From Hyperoodon ampullatus (taxonomy: Eukaryota; Chordata; Mammalia; Artiodactyla; Ziphiidae), in assembly GCA_949752795.1 (NCBI GenBank), contig OX457058.1:156863353-156927352 (forward strand): a stretch of DNA of 64,000 bases, in the 5' to 3' direction. Below the pieces are notes generated by a model. It was not told the DNA's origin and did not search any database. It saw only the letters and a list, made by a program, of their open reading frames with translations. Made by a program: the position numbers and the translations under genes. Below, one piece after another: positions 37,201 through 50,220 of this stretch (within the stretch, counting starts at the first letter, position 1; each line of letters begins with the position of its first letter).

Positions 37201-39479
37201 ACATCAATAGAACTGGAGTAAGCAAATCGAGACACTCAAGGCTTCTTTTAATCTCTTGAATCATTATTGCAAAGATAAAAGTGGGTTTCTGAAAGAGTAA
37301 ATTTCAAAGGAACCTAGCAATTAGAATGGTGAAAATACTAGTTCATCTGGTCCATTTCCCTGGTTGGTTTAGAAATTTCTACGCAATATGGACTACTCTA
37401 ATTTGACTAGCATAATTTGAAATATTGCAGATGATAGAGTTTGCTACTTCCATCAAGAGAATAGATCTGTCTGATATCTCCTCCTTGGCTTTTATAAAAA
37501 AATATTGATCAATTCCATTATTATTAGAGATGACATTTGAAATTATTCTGAATCATTCTTTAAATCCTGGATATTTATTTCTTACAGATATCCAGGAGCT
37601 GTTTCTTGTTGAAAGGTGCAAGGTTTTATGGAGAACATGCAAAGGCATTCTTTCCTTTGAGATATCTGTAAAATCTCTCTTCTTATACAGGATACATATA
37701 CACACACATCATTGGGTAATATAAAAAACGTTGCATTTGCCCAGCACAAATAAATACATTTAAATATAAAATAGCCTACAGATCTTTAGACATATTCTTC
37801 AGGTAACCAAGATTTATTATCATGTATTTAATGTCATATTAAGTGACTAAAAGAAGGAGGTCATTAATATTTATATGCCTCACATTTGTAGGTTTTCAGA
37901 GATTATGAGAACTTTAGTAACCATCTAATCGTCAAAGCTAATAAGTTAATCATTTATTAGAGTCAGGATACCTGCCTCTGTTTGAGGCAGCAGTAGTCAT
38001 CAATTTCATGAGTATTCTTGAGCACTTAAGATGTGTCAGTGTTTGGTGTCATTGTGTGTTAGGGAGGGGATTGTGTGTAGGATGGTGTAAAAAGATTGTT
38101 TAAACAAAAAAAACCAAAACCTTGTTAAGGTGATTATAATTTCACACCAAAGGCGAAAAACCATGCCCACAAGAACTGATGCAGTGTAGGATAGTGGAGT
38201 CTAGGTGGCAGGTAAATATTTGAAATGTGTCCATAATTTTACATAATCATTGACCACTTTCTTAAAAGTGGGGGGAAAAAAGCCCTAATTTTTTTAAAAA
38301 ATGCTGTTCTGGCTATCACATTTATAATATGAACTAATATTTGAGTCATGACATAAACTGTGATATACTTCTAATTTTTGACAAATATGTGTTGCTTGAG
38401 TTGTCGGTCAAAACACTTAGCAGTTTTAGTTGTCCTTTCTCTTTATTGAACCCTTTAGTCACTAAATTCTGCTCATTTTTAATGCTTTTCTCTAGAGTCT
38501 AACTGCCATTGACATGCTAACATAATACTATTCTGATACCAGCTGTTAAGGCCCAGGAAAATGACTTTTAAACTCATCCATGAATTTATAAAGGCTGCTT
38601 TTTGTAATCCATAAGCTTTAAAAAGGGGCTGAAGATGCAGTGCCTGATTTTAAAAGCCAAGGTTGCAAGGCAGGAATGCGTTTTGTCTCATTTTGGTCTT
38701 TAATTCAGTGCTTTGCTTTGTTTTTATTTTGTATTAGTAGGAAGTGTGCGGGGGAATATCCTTCTATTCTAAACCTAGGTAAAGCTATTCATGACCGGAG
38801 ATTATTTGTACCCTGCAAGAACATAAACGGTTTGGTTTGGTTGGGTTTAGAAGGCTGGGGTTAGTGAAGGCAGTGTTTGCTCCGAAAAAGAGAAGGCAAT
38901 CCTCCAAGGTTTCCCGTGAAACCATTTGAGGACTAAGAAATCCATTGGTGGGGGTGGGGTTAGTGTTCCAGAATATCTTACCAGTAAGTCCAACCTGCTT
39001 TTCTTACCAACTGTCTGTCCATCCATCATTTAAATAGTGATGGCCCCTTATTACTTGTAGAGTCAACCTCTACTATTCTCCCTTCCTTTTCTTAGTCTAA
39101 GTGTAGAAATGGATGGAGATCAGAGAAGAATCAATCTTCTCTAGTTTTCCCACCCTGTTCCAACTCCCTCACCCTTGATCATTCCTTCCCTTCCCCTCTC
39201 ATGGAAGCTGCATTATTGCATCTCTTCCCCTTGGACTCGATAATTCTCCCTTTAGAATGTGGAAGAGGGCTAAGGATAGATAACAGGGGCCTGTGTCTCC
39301 TTGTGTCCATTCCAAGATCCCTAAGCTTCTCCCTAAGCAAACTCCCTTGACTCCCCAGACAGCAGCTGAGTGCTTCCCCACTCCTCCTGATGGGCCTTGA
39401 TGGAGACTCAAATAGGGGAGGGTGCTTTGTTTACCGCATCTCAGCTTCCCTGTCCTTACTGGATTTCCCGACTTCCTGG

Positions 39480-39965
39480 CAGTATCATTTAGTGTTTGCT
39501 GCATAACAAACCACCCCCAAACTTTATTTATTGCACACGTTTCTGTGGATCAGGTGGGTGCTTTTTCTGTTCCAGGCTGGCTTGGATGGAGCTGGATGAT
39601 CTTGATGGCCTCACTCACACATCCGGGAGCTCAAGTGAGCTGACTGGTCTGGAAGGGTAGGCTTGGGTGGCTGGGGTTTCTCTTCTTGTGGTCTTTCATC
39701 TTCCAGGAGCCCAGACCAGCTTCCTTCATATGGCAGTTTCAGGCTTTATCAGCATAAGCAGGCAAGCACCAACATGCAAGGGCTGTTCAAACATCTGCTT
39801 CCATCACACTTACTAGTATGCCCTGTGCCAAACAAAGCAAGTCTCAGAGCCAATCAAGAATCAAGGGGTGGAAAAATAGACTTACATCTGATGGGAGGAG
39901 TGACAAAGTCCCACTGCAAAGGGGCATGGATATCAGAATGGGATTATAGCTATTTTGCAACTTAA
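39480..39965 (+). repeat. Ancient interspersed repeat, family A, copy 2
   Basis: 'TTTGCTGCATAACAAACCAC', GTTTCTGTGGATCAGGTGGG, 'GGCCTCACTCACACATC' and near the end 'AAAGTCCCACTGCAAAGGGG' follow in order. This is the most complete of the four copies. Confidence 0.6.
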
Positions 39966-41050
39966 CACACTAGCAGAGAGCTTGGAAAAGGCTCTCATTA
40001 TTACAATGTATTTTCCTCTTAAACTTTCTCCCTTTCAACCCTCAAGGCCTCAGACTGAGGTTGGAAACTGATGATTTTTACTGAGGAATTTTCCTTTTTC
40101 TTTCTTTCTTTCAGATATGGCATTTTGGAATTAATCTTGGTTCTTCCTGCCATATCACATTATTTTCTTTTTCTTCCCCCCCATTACCTCTTATTATTCT
40201 GCCTTAAATTGAGTTAATGGTGTTTTAAAAATTAAATGTCCATTTAAAATTTTTCTGATCTTTTTTTTTTTTTTTCCTATTCCCCCTTGGATGCTTTCAG
40301 ATACTTTATCTGCCTTTGTTTGGGATATTTATGATATATTAGTGTTATCTATAAAATGTGTTTTATTTGTATAGGCTATATTCTCCCTTTCATTTATTTT
40401 CTTTTCTTTTTTTTTTTTAACAAAGTCAGTTATGTTAAAAACTGATCTATACTTTTCTCTAGATATTTTATCTGAGCTGAATACATTGTTATTTATCATT
40501 ATCCTTTGTTTGTGGCCAGATTTGAAGCCATGCTGCAGTTCTCACAAACAAATCAATTTGAATTAATTTGCCAAGCAGAGTTAACGAGGCTGAGGCATTG
40601 CATGAATTTAAGATATAGTACACCAACCGCATTCCCTGAGGTTATTCCTTCACTGGAAAAATTTTGATTCTAGTACCACATTGTAGTCGTGTATACCTGA
40701 CCTTTGAATCTTGCACTAAATGATGCATGGCTGCCAACTGGTTCATATTTTGAAAAGCCTTGGAAATGCCACATAACCAAACAAATCAGGAGTATAGACA
40801 ATTCTTTAATTAATACCTTTGTGGGGGAAGGGTGGTCTTCAAGACATACACTCTCTGCTGCTTGCCTATTCTAGAAATCCTGTGGCTAATGATGTTCTAA
40901 GTGAAAGTTTGAGAAACATATTTCTTAGATGATCTTTGAGGTCCCCTCGACCTTAAAAGTGTAGATTCCTCTCAAAATGTAAACTGTAAGGTCCAATGAC
41001 CTCTACTCCTAGAAACTTCTTTATAATTATGAAACACAAAAAAAATTTGC

Positions 41051-41379
41051 GGGACTTCCCTGGTGGTCCAGTGGTAAAGAATCCTCCTTCCCATGCAAGG
41101 GACGCCGGTTCGATCCCTGGTCGTCAGGAAACTAAGATCCCACATGCCGCGGGGCAACTAAGCTCGTGCGCCATAACTACTGAGCTTGCGCGCCTCAATG
41201 AGAGGTCCCACCTACCACAAACTACAGAGCCCACGTGCCCTGGAGCCCACGTGCCACAACTAGAGAAGAGAAAATCCCCATGCCACAACTAGAGAGAAGG
41301 CCGAGCACCGCAACGAAAGAACCCACATGCCTCAACGAAGATCCCACATGCCGCAGCTAAGACCCGCCACAGCCGAAAA
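41051..41379 (+). mobile_element. tRNA-derived SINE (CHR-1-like)
   Basis: It begins GGGACTTCCCTGGTGGTCCA. The B box GGTTCGATCCC is at 41107-41117. The long 3' region repeats the words 'CCACATGCC' and 'CAACTA'. It ends in an A-tract. Target-site duplication: CAAAAAAAATTTGC at 41037-41050 and CAAAAAAAAATTTGC at 41380-41394. It is more diverged than the SINE at 15848 and longer (about 330 bp), so it belongs to a different subfamily. Confidence 0.88.
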
Positions 41380-42044
41380 CAAAAAAAAATTTGCTTAAGA
41401 AGGACCTCAGTGGTTATGTGGACTCTCCCTCCCCCTCAGCCCTCCACCTCCACAGATCCCCAACAAGTTCTCTAGCAAGAAGAATCTCCTTCAGACCATA
41501 AAGCCTGGTGCAAACAAGTAGGAAAATGCAGTCCTCCTAAAAGGTGGGGAAATGATAATAGAGTTCCTCGAAGGAGCTCAAAACTCTGGGTCTTAGATGA
41601 GTAATGTTCCAAGATGCTGAAGAAATTTAAACTCTAAGCCCTTGTTCATGTTTACCCAGAAATAATGATGGGAGTCAGTCAGAATAGAAAACTAGATTGG
41701 GAAAAGTGTTCTAAATTTTACATTGTCCAAAACAATGTGTGTCAAAATTGGAACCAATATGTAAAAATTCTCATGTGTTTTATTGGACAGATAAGTTGGT
41801 ATACATTTAACCATATTTAGCAAAGAATCTGGTGATGGCCTGGGCTCTTCAAAACAAGTCTTACCTAAATAGTCTAAATTCCCTTTGGAGAGCATTAGCA
41901 AATTGGCACATGAGGAATATGTTATAGATATAGCATATCTTCATTTCCTCGAAAGAGTATAATGTAAGGCGAGCTATGAGAGCCTCTTAAGGAGATCTGC
42001 CTCTGGTTGAACTGAAACGCTCAGATGAAGCTCTCTAGTTATTC

Positions 42045-42560
42045 TGTATCTATTGCTGTATAACAAATTACCCCAAAATTTAGTGGCTTCAAACAGCTAA
42101 CATTTATTATCTCACAGTTTCTGAAGGTCAGGATTTAGTAGCAACTTAGTCGAGTGGTTCTGTATAAGTGTCTGATGGGTTAACATTACTCATCTATTGA
42201 CTAGGGCTACAGTCATCTCAAGGCTTACCTAGGTCTGAAGGATCTGGTGGCCTCAGTTCCTTGACAGGTGGGTGGCTTAAGTGTCCTTATGATACAATAG
42301 TAGCTTCCCCAGAGTGAGCCATGAGAGAAAGAGTGGGAGGAAGTCACAGTGCCTTTTCTGATCTAGTCTCTAAAATGAGTCGCACATTGTTAATTCCACC
42401 ATATCCTATTCTTTAGAATTGAGTTACTAAATCCAGCCCAGTTGGAGAATCAAGTTCTACCTCTCACAGAGGGGAGCTTTAAAGAATTTGTAAATGTTTT
42501 AAAGTCACCACATAATCCTCCTATTCTGTAAAATTTTCAGGGTCTGGAATGAATGTAAAA
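42045..42560 (+). repeat. Ancient interspersed repeat, family A, copy 3
   Basis: CTATTGCTGTATAACAAATT, 'TTATTATCTCACAGTTTCTG', 'GCTACAGTCATCTCAAGGCT' and 'AAAGTCACCACATAATCCTC' follow in order. Confidence 0.6.
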
Positions 42561-43634
42561 AAAGATATGCTTATCACACTTGCAAGATGGCACAGAACTA
42601 AGAAAGGTATCTCCTACAGGAAATAAAAGGCCTAGAGTTGAACATTTTCTTATCAGGTTGGAATGCTGTTATAAAGCAAAAAAGAATAAATTTAATGTAA
42701 TTAAAGTCCTGCTTTGAAGTTCATAAAGTATACTGTGTGAAAGCAAGATGGCGCAAACTTTTTGGGAAGCAATTTAATTGGAAACTGTCTTGGTCTTAAG
42801 TTGGAAATAAGCCTACTGTGTGACTGTGCTGTGTTGTGTTGTTTAGACAACTGTTGTAAACCAGCATATTCACCAGGTCAGAGGTGGGTGGTGCATGGGA
42901 CAGTGATTGTTATTTTTAGATCCCTTGGAAATAATATATTCATTTGTAGGCAGGAGGTTCAAGGTTGGTCTAGAAGACCTATAATTTACAAACACCAGAG
43001 ACCCCATATGATCTAAGCAGAAATAATACTGTAGCATAAGTTTATTATGGCATCAGCAATGTTGATATTGGTGTGACTTTCCTATTCACAAGGATGAAAA
43101 TGTTCCTATTTGTTGCTTATCGGAATTGTCCTTCCAGACCTCCTACCTGTCCTCAGAGCTGTGTAGTGACACCACACATGAATGTTTGAATGATTGGAAT
43201 TTTTTTAAACCAAATATTCTAGCATTCTGACATTAAAAACATTGAGTTTGATGTCCTCTGCATGAGAGGAATGAAAGTAAATGGGAACTGGGGGCGAGTG
43301 GGAAGGAAGGCACCTGGAGAGAATTGAATCACCAAGATTAAAGAGTAGCAGAGAGATTGCACAGAGGGTGGGTATGCAGGAAAGAATGGATCATGGGGAA
43401 GAATGAGCCCTAACATAACACCGTGGCTTTTGCAAAAGTGGAAGAACTAAGTGATAAGAAGAAGGACAGCTAGGGGAATCTTGAAAGGATCATGTGTCAA
43501 AAGGTTGAAGACAGAACATTAAGGTTTTAGGTTGAAAAGGAAATTTGAAAAGATTTGACACTAAAAGTTGTGTGGTGAAGTAAATCTTGTTAAGTTTGCC
43601 TTCTTTTTAGCTTAACCCTTCTGAATCAGGTACT

Positions 43635-43860
43635 GTTATAACAATAACAGCAATAGTAACAAATCATATAATGAGCAATTATTTTGTGCCACACACTGTG
43701 CTAAGTACTTTACAGACACTTAGTTCTCAGTTAATTCTCACAACAGCCCTATGTTGTAGTTATTATTATAACTTTCATTTTATATATGAAGAAACTAAAG
43801 CTTAAAGATACACCAAGACATAGGTATACTTAATGTGTTTACCAGGAAGGAACTAGACAA
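43635..43860 (-). repeat. MIR fragment
   Basis: 'CACACACTGTGCTAAGTACT', 'CTCACAACAGCCCTATGTTG' and 'TATGAAGAAACTAAAGCTTA' follow in order. Confidence 0.65.
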
Positions 43861-44514
43861 AAGCCAGGTTGAAATTGACTAGCCTAGCTTCAGGACATAT
43901 TTTGGAATAATTATAGAAGGCAAAAAGTGACACCACTTGAGGAAGGAAAGCAAATTTTATAGTCGTTTTTGTTTTGTTAATTTATAGCATGTCATTTTTG
44001 AAAGTGGATCTTAAAGAGTAAGTTCTAGACAGACCTATGATCATGAAGAAATTTCCATTAGATTACTTGGAAAGAGTTTCTTAAACTATGAAAGCAAATA
44101 AAGATATTTTGGTCACCTGGGCCTTGTTTTGTTCATCTTTCTGGGATTTAAAGTATCCTTAATGGATGAGGATAAATAAAAAGTCCAGGATTAATGAGCT
44201 TCAGGAAGAGAGTTGAGAATGGCTTCAAAATACAGGGAAAGGATAGGGATTGGTGATATATGGTCCAATTATTGCATCAGGGTAAATTGTCTTTAATATA
44301 ATAGTACTTCAACAGAAATGGCACTTTGATTTGGGAGAAGTTCAATGTTAACATGTTTGCACACAAACTTGACAAAGCCAAGGAATAGGGGCGTGATCAC
44401 TTGGATAAGTGGACATGGAGCACCAGGGTTACATCTCCAGCACAATCCCTACTCCCATCCCCTGAGAATGAAAATAAATCACATTTCCAGCCTCTTCCAA
44501 CTCCCCATGAGCAT

Positions 44515-44700
44515 CCTTGACTGGATTATTACATTTAATTTGTATAAAATCTTACAATATAGGTATTAACATCTTCATGTATTTTTTGGAACAGATGAAG
44601 AAATAGACATCTAGATTAAGAAAATTATGCAAGTTCACAGAACTGGTAAATGTCTGAGATAGGATTGCATCTATCCTATTGAGCCATCTTTGCTTAAATA
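44515..44700 (-). repeat. MIR fragment
   Basis: 'AATATAGGTATTAACATCTT', 'GATGAAGAAATAGACATCTA' and 'GCAAGTTCACAGAACTGG' are a worn reverse MIR. Confidence 0.45.
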
Positions 44701-45094
44701 GCTCAACTCCTATAGCCTAGAGATGGTGGATCAATACTATGACTTGAATATGGGAAGGAATTGATAATATGTCTGTCCACTTATATTTTCCATTTACAAA
44801 CATACCCAGAAGACATGAGGCAGTGAGCTTCATCAGCCAAGTCAGGGCATTCCTGGGTGACCCCCACTGCTTTCTAGGAGTAAACATCTCATCACTTTGG
44901 AAAGGTGGTTCTCCCTGGCTCCTCGAACCACTTAAGTGAGTCTGGAAAAGCTCCCTTACTTAATAATGCCCTTGTGCTCTGAGTCTATTAATTTACTTCC
45001 TCCAGCTGATCAGTTTTCTACTCCAAGAGATTAATTTCCTTGCCTTGGCACACTAAAGGATCGAGGCTCAGAACATACAAATAGTTATTTTTTC

Positions 45095-45215
45095 TTCGGC
45101 CCCAAAGGTGTGTTGTGAGAATTAATGAGATGATGCTTATAATTGCATTTTGAGCTCCTTGGTCAAAAGGCACTTTATAAGTACAAGATATTAATTCTTG
45201 TTGAGTTCCATCCAT
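45095..45215 (+). repeat. Possible MIR 3' part
   Basis: 'TTGTGAGAATTAATGAGATG' and 'GGCACTTTATAAGTACAAGA' match the 3' half of MIR. Confidence 0.4.
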
Positions 45216-46164
45216 CACTTACAAGTGGCTGAACATTCTAGATGACCTTCGGGTAGCACAATACCCCCCCCCCATCTGACTCTAAGAGAATTTGTCTGGG
45301 TCAACACCAGGAACAAGATCAGTGCGGAGCTCAAAGAATTTCCCCCAGTTCCTTGTCCTTAGTGTCTGATGTTTGCTTTGAAACTCACGAAGTGTTCTTT
45401 GGGGAGAGAGACAGTCTAAGAACCTCTGAAATGCTGTACTACTTGAGTCTACCCACATTGATTTTGTTTTGCTCTGGCTCTAATACATAGTATTCATTCT
45501 CTGACTGTTCATTAGACCCACGGTCTCATTTTTTAGTGTCAACAAAGCAATAAAGAAAACTTTCCCTTCCTTTATTCCAGACTCAAAACAAAATGCAAAA
45601 ATACCTCTGGCATTAATTTTTCACAGATGAATGTTGCTACGATATTCCTATTAGCATGTCCACATGCTTGACAACATTTCAGATGGTATTAATGGTCTAC
45701 CTGCAAGAAAGCATTTTCTGCCAGCCAAGTGCAAATTGCCAGAACCTTTAAGCCACTCTTCCTCAACTTAGCAGCAGTATATCATCATTACCTATAACTG
45801 GACCAAGAAATCACATTTGTCGATGCCTGAATTGCTCTTTTACTTTCCGTGGCTTTAGAAATCAACTTTGTTTTGGAAATGGGGTTAGCTGAGTATATTT
45901 TAGAAGACAGAGAAATATAAAAAGCAACAACCAACTACGGTCTGTTCATCTTTGGATGGTAACTTTTGTGGCACCAAATGTAATATGGTCACCTTTTGAA
46001 TGGAGGCCTGGAAAAGTTCTGAGTCTGTGGAAGCACACCATGGAATTAACATGCTTCCTTTTGATTATTAGGAAAGAGTTGAATCATATTAATAATAATA
46101 ATAGTTTAAATAAAGTGGATGTTTTTTCATATCCCAGGTTCTGTATATGCTCTACCTCTTAATA

Positions 46165-46315
46165 TCCTATACCAAGTCCTGTGGTGAATTCGGAAGTGGG
46201 GAAACTGAGGCTATGTGACTTGCACAAGGTCAAGTAGCTACTAAGGTTAAAACTCAAAGCCAGGTTTGTCTCCAAAGCCCATGGTTATTGCTCCTATGCT
46301 GTACTGATTATGGTT
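46165..46315 (-). repeat. MIR fragment
   Basis: 'GGGGAAACTGAGGCTATGTG' and 'TTGCACAAGGTCAAGTAGCT' are the reverse MIR core. Confidence 0.6.
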
Positions 46316-46825
46316 TTAAGAAAATTAGTATAACTTCTAATGAATAGGATCTATGTTTGAACCAACAGAGTGTAAAAATGGTGTTGTAAAAGTTATCTTC
46401 TGTGCAATACAAGAGTTCTCTCTATCTTTAAGTTTCTCAGCTGAAAGAATTTTTACTTCTTTGGGGCCATCAACAAGTTTCCAGATTACTTCTTTGGGAC
46501 CTTAAAGAGGGATTAATGTACTAGGAAACTATTCAAGGGTCAACTTGCTTTCTTTGTCTTATCTTCCTCTGTCTCTTTTCCTTTTATCCTAAATGGATTA
46601 ACCCAAATGTAGTCAATGTGAGCTGTTTTTGCATAAAGGTTGCAGTTGTGTGTATGAACCAGTTGGGCCTCAGTAATTTCACCTCAGAGCATTCTGCTCT
46701 TCACGATATTATAATTTAACAGTGCATGTTGTATGTGTCTCCAGGAGCTGAAATATTTGATAACAGAACCAATAGTACAAAAGCAAATGACAATAAGAGG
46801 TCAGTTGTATAAAAAATGGATAGAG

Positions 46826-46852
46826 ATACACACACACACACACACACACACA
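46826..46852 (+). repeat. (CA)n microsatellite
   Basis: About 13 CA units following AGAGATA. Confidence 0.95.
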
Positions 46853-49800
46853 TACCTCTAAACTTTTTCAGTATAATAGAATGAAATATGGCTAATACTT
46901 TTTTTTTCTAAACTTCAGTTCCAAGTAGGTGAGTGTCAGATCCACATAAGTAATTTAAGAACTGTCTATTTGAAGATGTCATTGTGCAATTTATAGATTT
47001 CTCAGTGTGGTTGAGAACTGCAGTCATTACATTTTTGGGGTATAATTAGTAATATACATATGCCTCTTTTTAGTGACATTCTGACATTACTATTCATAAG
47101 GCCGTTCCTTCTTGAGGACAGCATCACTTTCTGTTGAAGAATTGATTTTAGTCTGTGTTTAAATGTTCATACTGGCTGCTATATGAAATGTACAACTAAA
47201 TGTCATTAAGGATTTAATATGAATGTATATGGATTTGATGAGGTTTGCTAAGCTTTCAGAGTAGTCCCTGTGTATGAATTCTGATATTTAGAAGGTTATT
47301 TGCTCTTCAGTCAGTATAGCGAATGGGGCTCGGGGCAAATGAACTCATTCTCATGCACATGTTTCTAAAACATTTCTCACTAATGTTTGAGATAAATTAA
47401 AATAAAAACCAACAAGAACATGAAAAGAGACTAAGAACAATGTTAATGTGGCAATTTAAACCAATTTGGTTTTCCAAATGGCCTTCCATCTTTCACAACT
47501 TTTAACAGTATGCAAGATCACTAGCCCTAGTGCCAGATACTATGTCTGGCATGGAAAACTTAAAACTTTTTTCTAAATGTCTTTTAAGCTGAGATGGAGA
47601 AGAATGACTCTGTGTCTTTCACTTTCTGAAGGGTCGAAGGTTGAATCGTGGCTATGCTGTCCTCCCAACGTATCACTTATTGATTCTCCTACATTGTTTC
47701 TTGTTTTTCTAGCCAGTACCATGTCCTAATATGATTGTCTATGGAGCTTTATGCTTGACAGAGAGTGGATGGGGGGGAGGGTGCTTACGAGGACCAAGAC
47801 TCATATGTTTGGGGAAGAAGTAAGTAAGTGCAGCTTCTTAATTAAGTTGGTACACATAGAGCTGTCGGTTTGGAATGTTGATTTTGTCTTGCATGTTGTG
47901 AAGAATAGTTAGCTTTATATTTGCTATTGACTTCACCAATCCATTCCACAGTGAGTGGAACAGAGGTCATTACTATACTTAATATTGTAGCCAATGACAG
48001 TTACAGAAAACCCAAAGTAATAGAACATATTCAAGGTGAACCTGGCATAATCCATTTGCCATTTCTCAATTTCTCAGTATGTTGTGACTAAAACTTGAGA
48101 GAGGTCAGAGCTTATGAAGATGGATGACATCCCTTGTATATCTGTCTCCTGTAGGGTAGAATTAAGAGTTATAGAGATACAGGTTCTTTTCAGAAAATTG
48201 CGTGTTCCTTTTCTATTAGGACATGTGAAAATTTACCCAACTTTATTTTGGATTAGTAGAATTCTGTGTACCCAGATCTATCAGGATGATCATTATAATG
48301 ATCTCTAAGTGGTATTTACGTTAACAGGTAAAATTAACTTTTTTCACCATGGACTTATTGAAACACCAAGAAGTTAAGATACCTTTCTGGTTTTCCTCCT
48401 AGCTTACACCCTGTCTTTTTTTCTTCTGTGAGAAATAACATTTTGAGGAAAACTTTAATTTATAAACTGCAATCCAAAACTGCTAATTGTTCTTTCCATT
48501 CATTGCACTTTATCCTTTGATATGTTAATATGTTAGGCTTTATGCCAGGCAGATAAGGTCCCATAATGTAGGCTGGGAACAGATCCATGGTCGCCTCTTT
48601 CATGAGCTTTTTGTTTGTTTTTATTCCTGGATAGTAAAAATAATGAGTCAGCTCCTTAGAATAATTTGTTCAAAGGAGAAATGCATGGGGAACCTTTTCA
48701 ATATCTCCCAATATTGCCACCCCTTCCCCATCCCATTCCTCACATAAGGCAGTTACTAGTTTAGCCACATGTGGAATCTTCTCTGCCAGTGAAAACTCCT
48801 CTGTGAAGATGACCCTGAGATGGAAGTGCCAGGGCAAGCTTCTATTCACCTGATGCTATATTCAATCCTAATAATCTTTCTAGCTTTTAGATTTCTTTAT
48901 AAATGGTTTCCAAGACACCTGTCCTGAGAATTTGATTTCACCTTCAGTGTTGGTGATTTGGATTGGGCTTCCTGAAGTTCCACTACTGTAAGGCTATGAG
49001 TCAAAAGTGATTTAGAATTCACCAGTTTCTGCTTGATCACTGTGAGGTTGGTTGACAAGACAGAGCAGTTCCCAAAGCATGGCTTCTTTATTTTGTGATT
49101 TGAGGCATATTCATTAGGGGTATATCTTCACAACACCACTCTCCATGTCTGTCCTAATTAGACAAACCATCCAGGGGTGGTAACAACATTTATGAAAGGA
49201 AGAAAGAGGCATACTAACAGTTAAAAGCATTATGTTTGATCCTTGAAACTAATTAGATATTTCATGCTTGGAGGAAGTATCCCTAACAGGCTTTATGAAT
49301 GGATGTGTATTCAGGAAGGACCTCTCCTAGGAAGGAAAGAGAGAGAGACTAGGTAGACATATAAAACCTGTGTCTGTTAGTACTAATAAAATATAGGTAC
49401 TCAAAAATCTGAAAATGCTATATCACTATATGTATAGCTGCTTTTATTTACAGATATTTACTTTGGGGTTCCTTCGATTTTAAAATGTGGATCAGATCTA
49501 GACAAAGAGATAGAGATTAAAAGAGATATCTGTAATACTCTACCTATTTTACATAGGTGATGGGATGCTAGGCCCCCCTTTATGGAATAGGAAGTCTCCG
49601 TTGGCCATCAAGGCTTAAATTGTCTTCTTTGGCTTCCCTCTGCCAGGAAGTAGAGCAGTTGCACACACTTGAGAGGAGAATAAGGACGTGCATGGCCCCA
49701 TGCTTCTGATCAGATACAGTAGAGTGAGTGTGGAACATGCATGACTAAGACACTGAGGGTCCCCTACCACATTATGAAGCTGATCTGATACAAGTCAAGG

Positions 49801-50110
49801 GGATCATCGTTCCTCCATTGACCCAATTAAGGTGTGGTTAGAGTGAGATGGAGAAGAGTGAAGGTAAACCCATTTCTGTCAATAGCCAAACCTCTTCCTG
49901 ATGCCCATCCCAAGTCACGTTTCCAAAACATACGGAGTACTGCATAGCTAAGAATAACCTGACCTCACACCTGTCAACCAAGGGCAGAGTGACTTCGACT
50001 CCACCTCCACTAAAGATAAATGGATATCTATCTCTAAAAACTTCATAAAATGCACCAAAAACCTAGGATGTTTTTGAATGACTTATTGACTTTTCAGATT
50101 GTTCTTTAAG

Positions 50111-50130
50111 CTGTTTTTTAAACTTTAAAG
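50111..50130 (+). promoter_or_regulatory. Weak 3' splice site of the SS4 exon with two embedded TTAAA motifs
   Basis: The last 20 intronic bases are a short T-run followed by TTAAA at 50118-50122 and again at 50125-50129, with the acceptor AG at 50129-50130. The purines break up the polypyrimidine tract, and the second motif overlaps the acceptor itself. TTAAA/UAAA is the preferred RNA motif of STAR proteins (SAM68, SLM1, SLM2), which are established repressors of neurexin SS4 inclusion. Direct binding at this acceptor is inferred from motif position only. Confidence 0.55.
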
Positions 50131-50220
50131 GCAACACTGATAATGAACGCTTCCAAATGGTAAAACAGAAAATCCCCTTCAAATATAACCGGCCCGTAGA
50201 GGAGTGGCTGCAGGAAAAAG
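50131..50220 (+). CDS. NRXN3: NRXN3 alternatively spliced SS4 exon (30-residue insert in LNS6)
   Basis: Exactly 90 nt, between an AG acceptor at 50129-50130 and the donor GTAACT at 50221. Read in phase 1 after the upstream exon, it gives [10 protein letters not shown] and later [11 protein letters not shown], with no stop. The 90-nt length, the flanking phase-1 junctions and the NTDNER start identify the neurexin splice-site-4 cassette; [15 protein letters not shown] is the NRXN3 version, since NRXN1 and NRXN2 have a different middle. Family knowledge: the SS4 insert changes the ligand-binding face of LNS6. It disfavours LRRTM and some neuroligin binding and is needed for cerebellin-type partners. 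Skipping or inclusion is neuron-type and activity dependent. The acceptor tract is interrupted by purines (CTTTAAAG), as expected for a weak, regulated exon. Confidence 0.95.

Noticed and set aside
39199..39504. Frames on both strands near the start of a repeat copy
   Set aside because: They overlap repeat family A copy 2; no protein similarity seen.
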